A DNA stretch of 64,000 nt. Source: Melastoma dodecandrum. Its lineage: Eukaryota; Streptophyta; Magnoliopsida; Myrtales; Melastomataceae. Position 1 is the stretch's first letter. Every line of letters begins with the position of its first letter. The stretch covers positions 2,170,001 to 2,234,000 of the forward strand of contig JARUPY010000089.1 of the NCBI GenBank assembly GCA_029817715.1, written 5' to 3'. Both the position numbers and the translations under genes were made by a program. Below, piece after piece: positions 12,758-24,740 of this stretch. Under the pieces are notes generated by a model. That model saw only the letters and a list, made by a program, of their open reading frames with translations, had not been told where the DNA came from and ran no database searches.

Positions 12758-13326
12758 TGCTTGTCTGCCTTGGGGGAGCTCCTCCTTGGTCTTCCGAGCG
12801 TCGGAGGGGGGGGGGGGGGAGGCTTCTCGGATGGCCGAAACCGATGAGATCGACTGACCAACAATCAATCCCATAAAGATAGGTCCACATCCAATCACCT
12901 TAAACAATGTCTCGAACACGTTTCGTTTACCCTATGAAATTATCAAGCTCTACCATCAAAGATAGGCCCAAGACAATTCTCTAGCTGGAGATTCGTTTGG
13001 GCAGGCCTAAACCTTCACTTGTTTACATTCAGGCCTATACAAGTGGGAACAACAACAAGATATGAACTTTCCGACAAACTAAATTTTATTACAATACCAG
13101 TAGCTTACGGAGGAGAATAACAGACCACGTTTATCATTAAAAAAAATAGAATTGACCAACTTGTCTGATTATCTCCCCCTTAGTCAACCATCGAGGTTGA
13201 TATTTGCTTATACGGCCTACAATTAGGACACACCATACAACTGCGCGGTTACAAAACCCACCGTAGGAATACTGTAGTGGAGGAACATAAGTGTTCTTAT
13301 GCTCGGTTAGCATGTCCAGGCCGATT
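12758..13326. other. Intergenic DNA 3' of the B-box gene
   Basis: Contains the long G homopolymer near 12810 and presumably the 3' UTR of the minus-strand B-box gene. No gene is seen. Confidence 0.6.
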
Positions 13327-14587
13327 TTACGGCCGAAAGTACGGGTGACAAAGGCCTGGTACGAAGGACAGTGGAGACGTAGACCTCTTCACGAAGCGGC
13401 CTTTCATCCGAGGCCTCTTCTCCGCGTTGAGCTTCCTCACCTCGTACCTTATCTTCTTGGAGAACATCCTCGTCCGCCTCTTCTCCTTGTACCTTAACAC
13501 CCGTGCTTCTCGACCTTCGGCATCCCCTCTTGGGAATCCTCCAACCAGGGTAAATTTGCTGTTCGACCGGCAGTGGAGGACGCCAGACAGGGTCCTTTCA
13601 TTGCCCTAGAGACAACAAATCTTGAATTTACGAAAGGAAGCATGCTCGATAACGAGAAAAACGTAGATTGACTTGGAGAATCAGGGTAATTACCATGAGA
13701 TTAGGCCAGCCATCGTCATGAAAATCGAAGTCTTGTGGTGGGATCCCGTTGCTCCATGCACAACTACAACCTCGAACAGCGCATTCGTTTAGGACAGCCT
13801 CGTAGTCCAACCTCAACAGCATCTTCATCTTCTCCTCCTCCTCCTCCCCTTTCACTTTGATTAGAGAATCCCAACGCTCAATCTTCACATCTACTCCATC
13901 CTCATATTCACAATCTAGTGTTTGTTCGACGTCATCAACCCCAAGGCATGACTTATTAGAGCATCCACTGTCTTTTTCGTCGCTCATTTCCAAAAGGCTC
14001 TCAACCTCGGCCACGAAGTCGGCAAGATCCACATCTGGAGATAAGTCGTCGAGCCCTTGAGGGAACACAAGGCCGAAATCATCTATGACCGGGTTGTTAA
14101 ACTCGTTTTGATAGAGGATTACAGGGTCGTCAAAAGGGTCGAAAACCGGAACCCTACACATCAGCTGGTCATCATCGCCTTCCTCAAATTCCTCGTTCTC
14201 TTCGTCATTCCAAACACGAGGAACGACCCCAGCTGAAAAAATGTGGTTATTGTTCCTCCCACGGGGGTTGTTCTTGCCTCTCGGTGTCCTCGCCTTCCGA
14301 GTAATCCCTTTGTACCATACTGGCATCGAGTCATAATCCTCTTGCGGTGGACTCCCCTGGTCCCCATCATTCACGTCAGGGCTTGGCTTGAAGGATGCAG
14401 ATGATGTCTGCAGACAGATCCGCTCGTGCCTCCTCGCAAGCTGATTTGGAGAATGAACGGAGATGTCACACGCCTGACACAGGAAAGCATCATCGGCCGA
14501 GCAATACCACCGCGCACGTGTTTTCAAGCATCCATCGCAAGCTCGAGCAGTCCTCCCTCCGACTGCAGCTAGCTTCCCGGCAATCAT
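13327..14587 (-). CDS. CONSTANS-like protein with one B-box and a CCT domain (BBX14-17 / COL6-COL16 type)
   Basis: Exon 1 (14587-13694) and exon 2 (13605-13327) join in phase 0 across an 88-nt intron with donor ATG/GTAATT and acceptor CTCTAG/GGC, giving 390 residues. A single zinc-binding B-box lies at about residues 14-57 ([16 protein letters not shown], then DAFLCQACD and the paired His of [11 protein letters not shown]). The basic segment KARTPRGKN follows. The middle is acidic. The CCT domain lies in exon 2 ([20 protein letters not shown] to RMKGRFVKR) and ends about 19 residues before the stop. One B-box plus CCT is the layout of the COL6/7/8/16 group, nuclear regulators linked with flowering, chlorophyll and light responses. 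The CCT exon is in a different frame from exon 1, which is why the splice matters. Which member it is cannot be decided here. Confidence 0.92.
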
Positions 14588-16650
14588 GGTTTCACTAACG
14601 AGAATTATCAGGTCGTACGATCAAGGAATTCCGAGGAGATGAAAAGCAAAAACGTATGGAAGTGGGAATTCTTCCTTCACTTGTGAGGGAAAGTGATTGT
14701 TCAACCACTTTCGCACTGGCTTAAATTTTCCACTTTTATAGCATGACTAACTTAGTAAAGTGCCGAAGTTGAGAGAATTCGAATTCGGCACCATCCGAAA
14801 ACCAGCCCCACGATATCAACACTACCCTGACCGGCTGCTATCACAGCCTAAAATCTCACTGTCGAATTTTTACCATTTCTAACTCCGATAAAACACTCCG
14901 GCACGGTATTAACATAAGAACCGTGGCGTGTAACAGGCCTCGCCAAGGTCGTCGCGATCAGTAATATAATTCCCTATCGACGTCAAATCTCGAAGGCGAC
15001 AATGACCCACAGACCCCACCACCGCCCTTCAAACAGTGACCACGATCAACGACATATGACACCGCGCCCATACCCTTGATAATCCTGATCTTATTACTCA
15101 GCTAAAATCACGACCCAAGTAGTATATGAAGAGATCTTCGTCCGAGAAGAAACCTAACGGAGGATACTTGAGCCGGAACACGAATTCGTTAGTCGAGTAG
15201 AAAGCCATCGGATACTAGATAGAAGATAACAAATTTAGTACGCGCGATTCATTTAAGGTCTGAAATGTTTACATGACAAACTTAATACGAGATAATATGA
15301 AATGTTTTGTGAGTGTGTCCGGACACAAGTAGTGTTGGGACCCACAAGGGGGCCTTATCTACGCCGCGATTGGCTGAAACCTCAATGTATATCCCCTAAA
15401 TGGATTCCCATTGGATATTGGAGGTTCATCGATGGGAAGAAGAATCCCTAGAACAAATAAGACAAAGAAATATTTGGGTTGGTGGGGGTCCAGAAAAGAG
15501 TACGAGGGCTCGAAATTTCGTGATTGATTGCAACATTTTTTTAAAAAAAGGGTGTATATCGCATCACTAATGACACATTTGTTGTCTTGTTTCCATGATT
15601 CTCAATTATTCAATCCCTGTCTTTATTACAGTTGTTCGTTTCCTCCTAGTGCTGCTCTCAGAAATTCCCCTCCCAACAAATTGATATACGTGATGCTTTC
15701 ATTGCTAAGGGCGTTGTCAGCTAAAGTATTCGTTTTATGGCAGTGCTGCGAGTTCCGCTGTCCCGGCAAACCTTACGCGTCGTAGTTTCGATAGCTCGAG
15801 GTTAAGAAGATATGCTACATGTAGGAAATCGAAACCGAAATAGCGTCAAGGATATGATCATACTGCCTGTAGTGTTTGATGTAAGAATTGAGACGAAAAC
15901 GAAAAAGGAAGGAAAGGCATTGGATCTCATGGCATATCTACAGAGATGGTCTCATAAGAGAATGAAATTAGACCTCTCGTTTGTCTATTTACATTTCAGC
16001 CAGCAATTCTTTGAATGTCATTCGGAATAGTTTATAGGCCACAGAACCCTAAATGATTATAATTTTTCTTTTTGTAATTGAAATTTGTGGTTGAAGTGAG
16101 TCAGATGTTTGATTGGTTTTCTATTTTTGTCTTTGGTCCGAGACTTGACTGTCTACGCATACGAAATCGGGGGACCCCCATGAAATCTCAAAGACTCATT
16201 GTTTGCCACATTCTCACGTCGAATGCAATATTTGAGGCTCATAATTCTCGATTCGTTTCGTTCCTGTCCAATGTCGTTCGGTAGCCAAGGGACCGCCTCC
16301 GTCATCTCAAAATTGCCGGACTAGGGAGAGTTGTCGAGTGCTTCTTCGTTCTATCACTCGTCCGTTCTTTAATCTAAGGCATTTGTATGAGAGAGATATC
16401 GTCTGTATAGTGGGAGAATGGCAGGGGACGTGGCTCACCTAATCATGTTTAGGAAAAATTGTTTCTAAATACGAAGTCAATTACCTAAAAGAAATGCTAT
16501 CGATTAATCTTAAAGTAGTATCGTTAATCATGTTTAACAATCCTAAGAAATGTCATCGACATGTTCAATAGATCAATTATCAGTCATGTTCAATTAGTGC
16601 TAAAATTAATTTAAGCTTAATCACATGCAGTTAAAACTTAATAAAGGATC
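14588..16650. other. Upstream region of the B-box gene, then the start of the duplicated Gnk2-cluster flank
   Basis: Bases 14588-15500 should hold the promoter and 5' leader of the B-box gene. From about 16190 the sequence resembles 25910-26045 (shared ATATTTGAGGCTC, TGTCCAATGTC and GAGGGACTGCCTC-like phrases), so the flank of the Gnk2-type cluster begins here. No coding exon is supported. Confidence 0.5.
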
Positions 16651-16986
16651 GTTTTTTTTAATATCAACGGGGTTCATGGTGGACTTACTTTTTGCGAGCC
16701 CTCTCACGAGGTTCGGAGGCTCTTTTACAAGCCTGCGAACCTCAGGCCCGGCCCCTCTACATCCCCTCTGGGCCCGACTTGAGGCCTGCTCCCCTGTCGA
16801 TCCAATTTCAGTTGAGGCCCAAAGGCCCAGCAGGTGGGCGGCTCCTGGGCTTTATTAGCCATCACCCAGAAGACCAACCTTAATTTTCCAAGTGGAGTGT
16901 GGATGATGGGGTTCGAACCAGGGATCACGACAAGGTTCCAAACACCCACCACCCACCTTACGCCACTTGGGTGTCCTCGCAAGGAC
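16651..16986 (-). mobile_element. tRNA-derived SINE with 12-bp target-site duplication
   Basis: Read on the minus strand, the 336-bp element begins GTCCTTGCGAGGACACCC. An A-box-like segment (GTGGCGTAAGGTGG) is followed about 30 bp later by a pol III B-box (GGTTCGAACCC), and the element ends with an A-rich tail near 16655. The perfect 12-bp direct repeat TAATAAAGGATC flanks it (16639-16650 and 16987-16998). That is the mark of insertion by LINE-type target-primed reverse transcription. SINEs do not code for protein and rely on a LINE partner, and none is seen in the window. The element sits in the upstream flank of the first Gnk2-type gene. Confidence 0.85.
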
Positions 16987-17099
16987 TAATAAAGGATCTT
17001 TATTAACTAAAGTCGGACGATTTTGAAACGGCTCCCCAATTTTTGCAACCGTTTGAACGCAAAGAATTGGCCGAATACCTGTAAAATGGGAATCCACAA

Positions 17100-17350
17100 T
17101 TTGGGGGATCTATAACGGATTTCGGCATATTGGCCGCCCTCCGGCTGTCCTGAACATTCCCAACAAGAGAGGGCGCCGAACCCTATTTCCGAAGCTCAGG
17201 TGGCTTCTTTTGGCGGAGGTTTCATTGGAATTCCAGCCATTATACAGACAAGGGCGGAGGAAAGGTTTATTCGGGCATCATCGGAATTAGCTATGATATA
17301 TGTTTTACTCGTATATATACATGAAATTCTAGCAAGAAGCTTGTCAGCTG
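17100..17350 (+). promoter_or_regulatory. Conserved upstream block of Gnk2-type genes
   Basis: This block is closely matched by 22990-23225 in front of the second copy (shared GGCCGCCCTCCGGC, GAATTCCAGCCATTATACAG and a TATATA run about 40 bp before ATG). Upstream blocks of the later copies (26400-26518, 30240-30351, 36130-36230) share its last 100 bp more loosely. It probably carries the core promoter and leader. Confidence 0.5.
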
Positions 17351-17761
17351 ATGGCTTTGCTTGGAAAAGGATGTATGATTGCAATCGCGAGTGTTTTCGC
17401 TTTACTGGCGAAAACTGTGGCAGCAGCAGAGCCCAACATGGATTTAGTCTTCATAAACTGTGCCCCTGGGAAGTATGGCGATTTGGACCCTTACGCCCGA
17501 GCCGTGGAGGTATCTATGAACAACATAATCGGTCATACGGGCATGCAAGGTGGTAATTGGTACAACAAAGCTACTCAAGGCATGGCAGTCTGCTACGGGC
17601 ACGGGAGGTGCACAATGGATATCACGGTCCTGGATTGTTCGCGCTGCCTGATGGGGGTCAGTGACTACATGATTCAGCAATGCAAGAACTCCCGAGGGGT
17701 GCACTGCAAAGTAAGGAGTTGCGAGTTCAGGTACGAGGAATATGCGTTCGACGACGGGTAG
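17351..17761 (+). CDS. Secreted Gnk2/DUF26-type (ginkbilobin-like) protein, copy 1
   Basis: Single exon, 136 residues. Residues 1-26 form a signal peptide (hydrophobic MIAIASVFALLAKTVAAA), so the product should go to the apoplast. The rest is one stress-antifung domain (Gnk2 fold) with the signature C-x8-C-x2-C at CTMDITVLDCSRC. Family members from ginkgo bind mannose and inhibit fungi, and two-domain relatives are cysteine-rich receptor kinases and plasmodesmal proteins. There is no kinase or transmembrane segment here. The mature part has eight cysteines where ginkbilobin has six; the extra two are in CYGHGRC and VHCKV. Copy 1 alone reads KVRSC where the other copies have KVGSC. The ATG starts the signal peptide directly and is matched in the other copies. 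Antifungal activity is inferred only. Confidence 0.88.
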   Translation: MALLGKGCMIAIASVFALLAKTVAAAEPNMDLVFINCAPGKYGDLDPYARAVEVSMNNIIGHTGMQGGNWYNKATQGMAVCYGHGRCTMDITVLDCSRCLMGVSDYMIQQCKNSRGVHCKVRSCEFRYEEYAFDDG

Positions 17762-17865
17762 ATTATGACCTGGCGTCGTCCCCCTTTCTTTGCCACCGTA
17801 TGCTCCCTTCCATACTTCTTGCTTCCTAGCTCACGTAGTAACTGAAGTCGGAGTTGTTACGACCG

Positions 17866-18794
17866 TTGATACATGAAAATTTCGGTCTTTCTGTGTCACT
17901 TTTGAGAAAGATTTCTGACTACTATCTCGAGAAAGAATACTTGTTTCAAGGTTTGTGATTCTCAAGAACAACGTCTTGAGAAAAAATCAATAGCCTCTCG
18001 AGAAAATTTATATATTACGAGGGAATATAAATATTATATTAAAAAGAATCTCGAGATATCTAAAATGAAAATGTATTAAAATATATTTTCAGCAAATATT
18101 TCCCACAATTAAAGAACTTGGTTAATTAGTCATTCATAATTAGTCATTCATAACTGCCCAAATAATGCTCGGAGATCAACAACCGCCAAGGAGAATGCGT
18201 ATCTACCTGCTCATCATTGAAGACGTCTATAAAATCCCAATTGGATTATCTTCAATACACAACAACTCAAACACAGAACTCAGACTTTGCTCTGATTTTA
18301 TCTTTTTCTTTTATTTTTTCATCGTCCTGAACCCTTCCATCCTCAGTACCATCGATTCAATTCCGGTATTGATCACACACTTTCTCCTTGAATCCACCTT
18401 CCACCCTTAGTGCCGTCGATTCAGTTATGGTATTGTTGACGTTCGACCGTCGATCCACTAAGGTAGATTCCACTAAAGGGATCTGCCTCAGTCGCCGTTC
18501 ATCCGTCGCTGACCGACATGAAGCATCGTCGAGTCTTTTTTGGTGTATTTCCATTTAAGTCATGTCTGTAAGTATTTTGCTGTAAATTCGATACTGTTAT
18601 ATTAAATTTTAGTATTGTCTTTAACCTTTCCGCTTGCATTTGTTTACTTTACGGTGACAACACAAAACATTGTAAATTCAGTATCATTATATTAAATTTT
18701 GGTATTGCGTTTATCTTTACTTTACGGCAACCACACAATGGCCGTAAAATTCGATACGTGTTGCGGGAATGCAAATTCCGCGCCAACGCATTTT
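17866..18794 (+). mobile_element. LTR of a Tat-like gypsy element with adjoining PBS
   Basis: Where the 3' flank of Gnk2 copy 1 departs from that of copy 2 (near 17860), a sequence begins TGATACATG and runs to CGCCAACGCA near 18792. A PBS-like string TGGCGACCACAGTGGG follows at about 18797. It has a TATA motif (TCTATAAAATCCC, near 18226) and an internal tandem repeat of about 90 bp (TATTAAATTTTAGTATTG and its partner). The internal part of the element is missing: within about 50 bp of the PBS another LTR fragment starts in the opposite orientation. Confidence 0.55.
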
Positions 18795-18844
18795 TGGCGA
18801 CCACAGTGGGAGACGAATTGTTGAGAATCCATAAAATCTTTTTA

Positions 18845-19640
18845 GAAAGAGGCGACGCTCTAGAATCGGACTCGAGCGTCGGACACTGCGAAAGGGACTT
18901 GGGTTGAGCCCTCTCTTGGTTCCCGAATGGGCCTGTGGGGGGTTTCGCCAATCGTTTCCAGTTCCTTGAAGGCGACGGATGAAAGGCTGCACTAAGGCCT
19001 CGTTCATGAATTTTATGGAGGACTCAGCTAGCGGCCCGTGTCGCCGTTAACCATCCAAAATGGCTCCGTAAAAAAAAGGGTTAGTTGTTTAACCTAGGTA
19101 AACTATACGGAGTCACACCGACTTAAGTTTGAAAAAAAGTGGTTTAAGTTGGAAAAACTAAAGTGAGTTCGGGGATTCCTATTTACAAACTATTACGTTC
19201 TACCATGCGAAAGGGTGGCGATTGTCCAAAAAGATTTGCTTTTGTTTAACGGGTAGGACCCGATCCGAGAGTTGAGCCGGACTCTTATCGACGTTTTATG
19301 GGCGTTGGACCTGAATTTAGGTTGTTTGATTTAAAAATCAACACACGGCATAAATCCTAAGAGCTTAAAGCATGCGAGCAAACACAACTAATTATCAAGA
19401 TCAAAGAGACGGGAAAGGGCGGTGACTGCAGGCCTATATACTTGGGTCCGCAATACATTACTGGTGGATTTAAAAAAAAAATGATTCGGGGGCCCGCACC
19501 TCCCCTTTATACCTTTGATGACTGTTGAAGCCGCTTGAAATCTTCGGACCAACGGTTTTTTAAGCTGCGGTTGATCCAGCCAAATGCGGTTTGTTTCACG
19601 CGCCTTCGAGTAATCTTCATCTTCAAGATTGTAGAAACTT
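18845..19640 (-). mobile_element. Ogre-like LTR 3' part, reverse orientation
   Basis: The reverse complement follows the last 900 bp of the large Ogre LTR (about 44080-44890) with many differences. Shared marks include the stretch around ATGGCTCCGTAAAA, AACCTAGGTAAACTATACGGAG, the GGGCGTTGGACC-type repeats and CTCCCCTTTATACCTT. It is a diverged relative, not a copy of the same element. The rest of that LTR may run on into 19640-22900, which I could not align by eye. Confidence 0.65.
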
Positions 19641-19689
19641 CAAGGGAATCCTCATCATCACAGGTGTAATGTTCATGCAAAGAAGATGT

Positions 19690-21480
19690 AAACATGGTTA
19701 GTTAATTCTGATTTCAAAATCAAATAATAGAGTCGGAGTTGAAAAAACAAGCGTAAGTCACTATGAAGTTATGAGAGTAAAGATCCAACCACACATTAAA
19801 TAAATAGGTCAATGACAAGCATGTTTGTCAAATATCGACCAAATCTAACGGTGAAATTACAATTTATGCAAGAATGAAGTTGAACACATATGTAGAAAAT
19901 AACATAATGCATACTGGTATGAAAAGATAGCATAACTTCACTTGGAATTTTCTAATTTAAGTGAAATCAAAGCCTATGGATTTGTATTTTAAAGGAGAAT
20001 CTGCTTGTCAAATTTCATTCACATCCAATGGTGGAATCTTTTAAAATCATGGAATAAACATGATTGTCCATGGAAACTGGACAGCTTATGTTAACCACGT
20101 TATTCCCATCACATTTCAATTATCGATGGTCCAAACAGGTAGCACAATATTTTTATAGAAAATTCATGTGTCGAAGATAAAATATATCCAATTTCAGCAA
20201 AATCCAATGGTAGGATATCATTTTACAGGACAAAGAGAATAACTTGGCCTCTTACGTATGCATTCCTTGGCCAATCTTCTTGACCTACATCAGACTGACA
20301 AATAAAGAAAATTTCATAACTTTTCATTCATTTATCGAAATATTATGAAATTTTGTCAGAAGCTAGATAACTCAACCAAGATTTAATATGTCAAATCTTA
20401 GGAAAAATGGACATGTAATATGTTGCCAGCGTCACAAAGAATTGGGACCTTCGAACAGAACATGTTTTGGTCAAAGAACATTGCAGATCAAGCTTAACCA
20501 CAATTGATCATAGGTAAAATTTGATTAAAATGAAAAGTAAAAAACATTAAATTTATAGGTAAGTAAAACATAAAGCTAACGCAATTGGTTTCGGGTTAAA
20601 AAATCTATGTAGACCAAGTTATGCCATGAAAACTGAATCAGCGTTTCAGCTGATGTCCAGAATGTCGCACGACTTTCAACTCATAAAAGGCCGACCAAAA
20701 AGGCTTCGAATGGAAAAGTTAAAAACATAAAAATTATAGATTGACCAGAGAGGAAGCTAATCCAATTGATTTTGAGTCAATTGAAGCTCTATAGCCAAAT
20801 TACGCTCAATTGCTCAAAGTAGTATTGCTACTCGAGTGCCGAACGGTTGCACCCTGCACCTGATCATTTGACCGATAAAAGCTCGACTAAAATGACTTCT
20901 AATCAAAATGTTCAAAACGTAAAAGTTGTAGAAAACTTAAGATGCATCCAACCAAATTTGTTTCAGGTTGAAAGAGACTTTGGTGCTCAAGTTATGTCCA
21001 TGAAACAGAAGCAGCAGTTCTGCTCTTGAACATAAATATATTGTTCTGCAAAGTCAACAAAAACTCGACTAAAATGGCTCAAATTGAAATGTTTAAAACA
21101 AGAAAGTTGTAAATAAGTTGAAGAGGGAGTGATCCCAAGTAGTTTCAGGTGACTCCAAGCTACACGAACCAAGTTAGGTCCAATGGAATCTGCTTGCTTC
21201 GTGGATGCATGAAACAGAGCAACTTCTCTCTTCATCCTTCAATGACCAAAAACTTCATGTAAATGCGTTCGTTTGGAAAAGTTGTCGACGGAAAAAATTG
21301 TTCGCATTAAGAAAGAAGCTAAAGAGCTGAAAATCAACTCATTCCATGTAATGAGCAAGAAATTATGCATAAAAACATCAAGCAACGATAACAACAAAGT
21401 TCCAGCACGCATATAGCCCAAGAATCAGTCATAACTCAGGCTGTACATGTTCGATTTAGATGCATAAGCTATCACACGAC
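19690..21480. repeat. Degenerate tandem array, period about 180 bp
   Basis: Related phrases return at near-constant spacing. CAAATCTAACGGTG (19845), ACATCCAATGGTGG (20027) and AAATCCAATGGTAGG (20203) form one series. A second series has CTCGACTAAAATGACTTC (20882) and CTCGACTAAAATGGCTC (21064), each followed by AAAGTTGTA, with weaker partners near 20517, 20697 and 21250. Gaps are 170-188 bp. The units are strongly diverged. The array may be part of an old LTR. Confidence 0.5.
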
Positions 21481-22925
21481 CAGAGAGAGAAAGAAAAAGA
21501 ATGGACCTAATCTTATGTGATTTCGAGTTTGCTAGTTCCGGTTATGACATCTCGACGTCTTCCGAGATTTCCGGGGATACCATAATATGCGTTCATGCAA
21601 ACAACAACAACAAATGAAGTTAGATTTTGTCTAAGGGTCTGCAGAACAAAGAGAAAACAATTGATGGAGTGACTCACCGATGATGAAGCCCAATGGACAT
21701 GGATTTCATTGGTGTTTATGGGGGTAGGCGCTCGTGACGGGAGACTAAAGCCTACCCCGCACCTCCCAAGCACGCACGATCACGATGGGAGACTCGTGTG
21801 CACGTGGTGAGGGGCTTCTCAGCTGGATGTTCGTGATGGAGCGATATACGAAGCCGGGCTGACCAATCCAGGAACATACAAGCTTCGAGCTCCTCCACTA
21901 CTCTGCCTCATTAATATCATTTTCTGGCAGAATATACAAAGAAAACAAAGCAAGCAGAAAAGAAAGGTTAAATGCCATCGTATGGGGGACAAACATACAA
22001 GAAAATAAGTGAACTGGCACTGAGATGATGGGAAGACCAGACTCATTCTGTCTAGCTTCTGGTGCGGGAGGAACTCAAATCGGCATCACAGCTCGTGGAA
22101 ACTTGGTGCCAGAACGTCAAGGATGCTTGTTGCTGGAAGAATGCTCATTGTTTAGAAGATGTGGTCATGGCTGGCGCAACATTAACATCCATTCGGAAGC
22201 TACAATTATCCTGTACAAGCGAGCAAACACATTAGAGCATAAGATAGCATCTCGTGGCGCTGATGTGTAGCCGCAAGAAGCGTGGATGGGGACACGGGGC
22301 TGCTTTCTTCGAGACTGTCTTCTAATCTTGTTGATACTGCTGGTCTTAAACGTCAAGTGAACTGGTTCGAAACGGCTTGAAGTTCAGGGCCTCCGCAGTA
22401 AACGCCGGTGATGATCGATGTCGTTGTTGCCGAGGTGAGTTGAAGTCGTACTGACCGCCAGTGCCATTGCATTCCATTGTTGCCGCTAGATGTCGGGTTT
22501 GAGCTGGTTCGAAGGGGATTTCGCTGGTGGAACTGAACCTACCTCGGGGTTTGTTGAGAAAGGTCGAAATGAAGGAGGAGGATTCGTGTGCAATCAGATG
22601 ATTCGCAGGGGTTGCAATGGAAGCAGTGTTTTCGAGGGGAAAGGCTGATGGAAAAATCCTCCAAGAAAAACGAGAGGGCTCCATGTAGTGAGGGTGATCT
22701 CTGTCCCCTCTCCCCCCTCTGCCACCGTTTTTCCGAATAAAGGCCTCCTTTTCGTTAGGATCAGATCGAAGGGTGAGGACCAATTCCAGGTGGCAGCCAT
22801 GTGGGTGATCGTACCACTCCCATCCTCCGAGAAAGCCATTGGTGGGAATCCTCCAGGTGGCAAATTTTAGGGAGTGTCGGATCGTCCGAGCCTTTTGGTT
22901 TAAAGGTTAAAAACTTGTGATGATA
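21481..22925. other. Unassigned DNA, possibly the 5' part of an old LTR
   Basis: Contains modest open frames on both strands (longest about 145 codons, minus, 22346-22783) with Ser/Pro/Arg-rich, low-quality translations and no domain. Given the reverse LTR 3' part at 18845-19640, this may be the far end of the same degraded LTR. That is a guess from position only. Confidence 0.35.
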
Positions 22926-23225
22926 TTGGGAGAGTAGTCGAGCGCTTCTTCGTTCTTTAATCTAAGGCATTTGTACGAGAGAGACATCGTCTTTGACGGG
23001 AATGGATTTCGACACACTGGCCGCCCTCCGGCCGTCCTGAACGTTTCCAACAAGAGAGGGCGCCGAAAAGCTCGGGTGGCTTCTTTAGGCGGCGGTTTCA
23101 TTGGAATTCCAGCCATTATACAGACAAGGACGGAGGAAACGTTTATTCGGCCATCATCTGAATTAGCTACGACATATGTTTCGTTCGTGTATATATATGA
23201 AATTCTGCAGGAAGGTTGTCAGGTA

Positions 23226-23633
23226 ATGGCTTTGCTTGGAAAAGGATGTATGATTGCAATTGCGAGTGTTTTCGTTTTACTGGCAAACGGGACCGCTGCG
23301 GAGCTTGACCTGAATCTGGTCTTCATAAACTGTGCTGCTGGTAAGTATGGCGATTTGGATGAATACGCCCGATCCGTGGAGGTTTCCATGAACGACATAA
23401 TCATTCAAACGGGCATGCAAGGTGGTAATTGGTACAACAAAGCTACTCGAGGCATGGCAATCTGCTATGGGCATGGGAGATGCCAGATGGATATCACGGT
23501 CGGTGAATGTTCGATATGCCTGGACGCCGTCCGTGACTACATGATCCAGGAATGCAAGAACTCCCGAGGAGTGCACTGCAAAGTTGGGAGTTGCGAGTTC
23601 AGGTACGAGGAGTTTGCATTCCACGACGGGTGA
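23226..23633 (+). CDS. Secreted Gnk2/DUF26-type protein, copy 2
   Basis: Single exon, 135 residues, with a signal peptide nearly identical to copy 1 (MALLGKGCMIAIASVF) and a cleavage-like TAAELDL. The Gnk2 signature is C-QMDITVGE-C-SI-C, and all eight mature cysteines are present. It is one residue shorter than copy 1, at the NGTAAEL region. Upstream DNA back to about 22920 matches the region in front of copy 1, so the two arose by duplication of gene plus promoter. The C-terminus EEFAFHDG differs from the EEYAFDDG form of its neighbours. Extracellular, lectin-like or antifungal function is inferred from the family. Confidence 0.87.
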   Translation: MALLGKGCMIAIASVFVLLANGTAAELDLNLVFINCAAGKYGDLDEYARSVEVSMNDIIIQTGMQGGNWYNKATRGMAICYGHGRCQMDITVGECSICLDAVRDYMIQECKNSRGVHCKVGSCEFRYEEFAFHDG

Positions 23634-24740
23634 GATTATGACCTGGTGCCATCCCCCATTTCCTTGCCACCGTATGCTCCCTTCCATACTTCTTACTTCC
23701 TGGCTCATGTAATAATAACTGAAGTCGGAGTCGTCACAACGAATGCCGAGCCCAGGAGAAATCACTCTCTCCATCAAAGCTTGATTTGCGATTTCGGGGT
23801 TTTCGTCATCGCAGTCCCTGTTTTCTCTTCATCTTTGAAACTCGGCTTGCTCCGAAATCATGTAACATCTCCCCGTCAAAGGTTCGCTGATTTGCCCGGG
23901 GAGAATCATCTTCAAACAATAATGTTGTCAACAACATTAATATCAAGGGTCCTCACAGATTAATAAACAACCAAACTTTTAAACTTCGACACACGTAAGT
24001 TTCCGAGGACGGATAATACTTGAATTTAAACTGAACTAAGCAAACATCATCATCATCATCACAGTCGTTGCCGCCACCCTTAGCTGTGATTTCCCATTCG
24101 AACTTGATCTCAGGTTTCACTCCGCTGCTAGAGCCTTTCGTGGGCTCCGGTCAGGCTGTCCTGGAGCGGTTAGTGCGGCGGGAGGTGCTGTTGAATGCGG
24201 ACGGAACAAAATACTGACAGCCAAATGAGATTCTATGTTGTACTAGCAATTCTTGTACCAGCAAAGGAACAGCTGAGTCCTGAGAGGGCAGCCTTCGGGG
24301 AATGAGCTGGGGCGAATCATGTTCGAACGCGACTGTTGTTATTAAATGCCAACCGTGAAATTCACATTCTTTTTATTTGTCTTACATTAGCATAAAAATT
24401 GAATATCTTCTCTCTTCATTTTTATTTTATTATTATCATTATTCGTTTTATCTAAAATCTTTTAAGATTTTTTTTAGGATAAAGTTTCATTTTTTAATTG
24501 CAAAGCATTTTTCATTAAAAAACGAAATACTTTTTTTAAAAAATTTCTTTAAATCATTTGGTTTTAATTATCAATTAATTCATTTAAAAAAAACATTAAT
24601 TCATTTTTTTGTCAATCCCTCATTCTCTTGTGATATCAAATAATTTAATTTTTTAATAAAATTCGATGATGTCATACAAAAACATTCATACGGATTAATT
24701 ATCACTGTTTGAATATTCTAACCAAATTCTCGTTTTTTTA
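23634..24740. other. 3' flank of Gnk2 copy 2 and AT-rich DNA
   Basis: The first 150 bp share the TTGCCACCGTATGCTCCCTTCC flank found behind every copy. A (CAT)n run lies near 24045. Bases 24360-24740 are very AT rich with long A and T runs. No gene is seen. Confidence 0.55.

Noticed and set aside
22346..22783. 145-codon minus-strand frame
   Set aside because: Low-complexity Arg/Ser/Pro translation, no domain, and it lies in probable LTR remnants.
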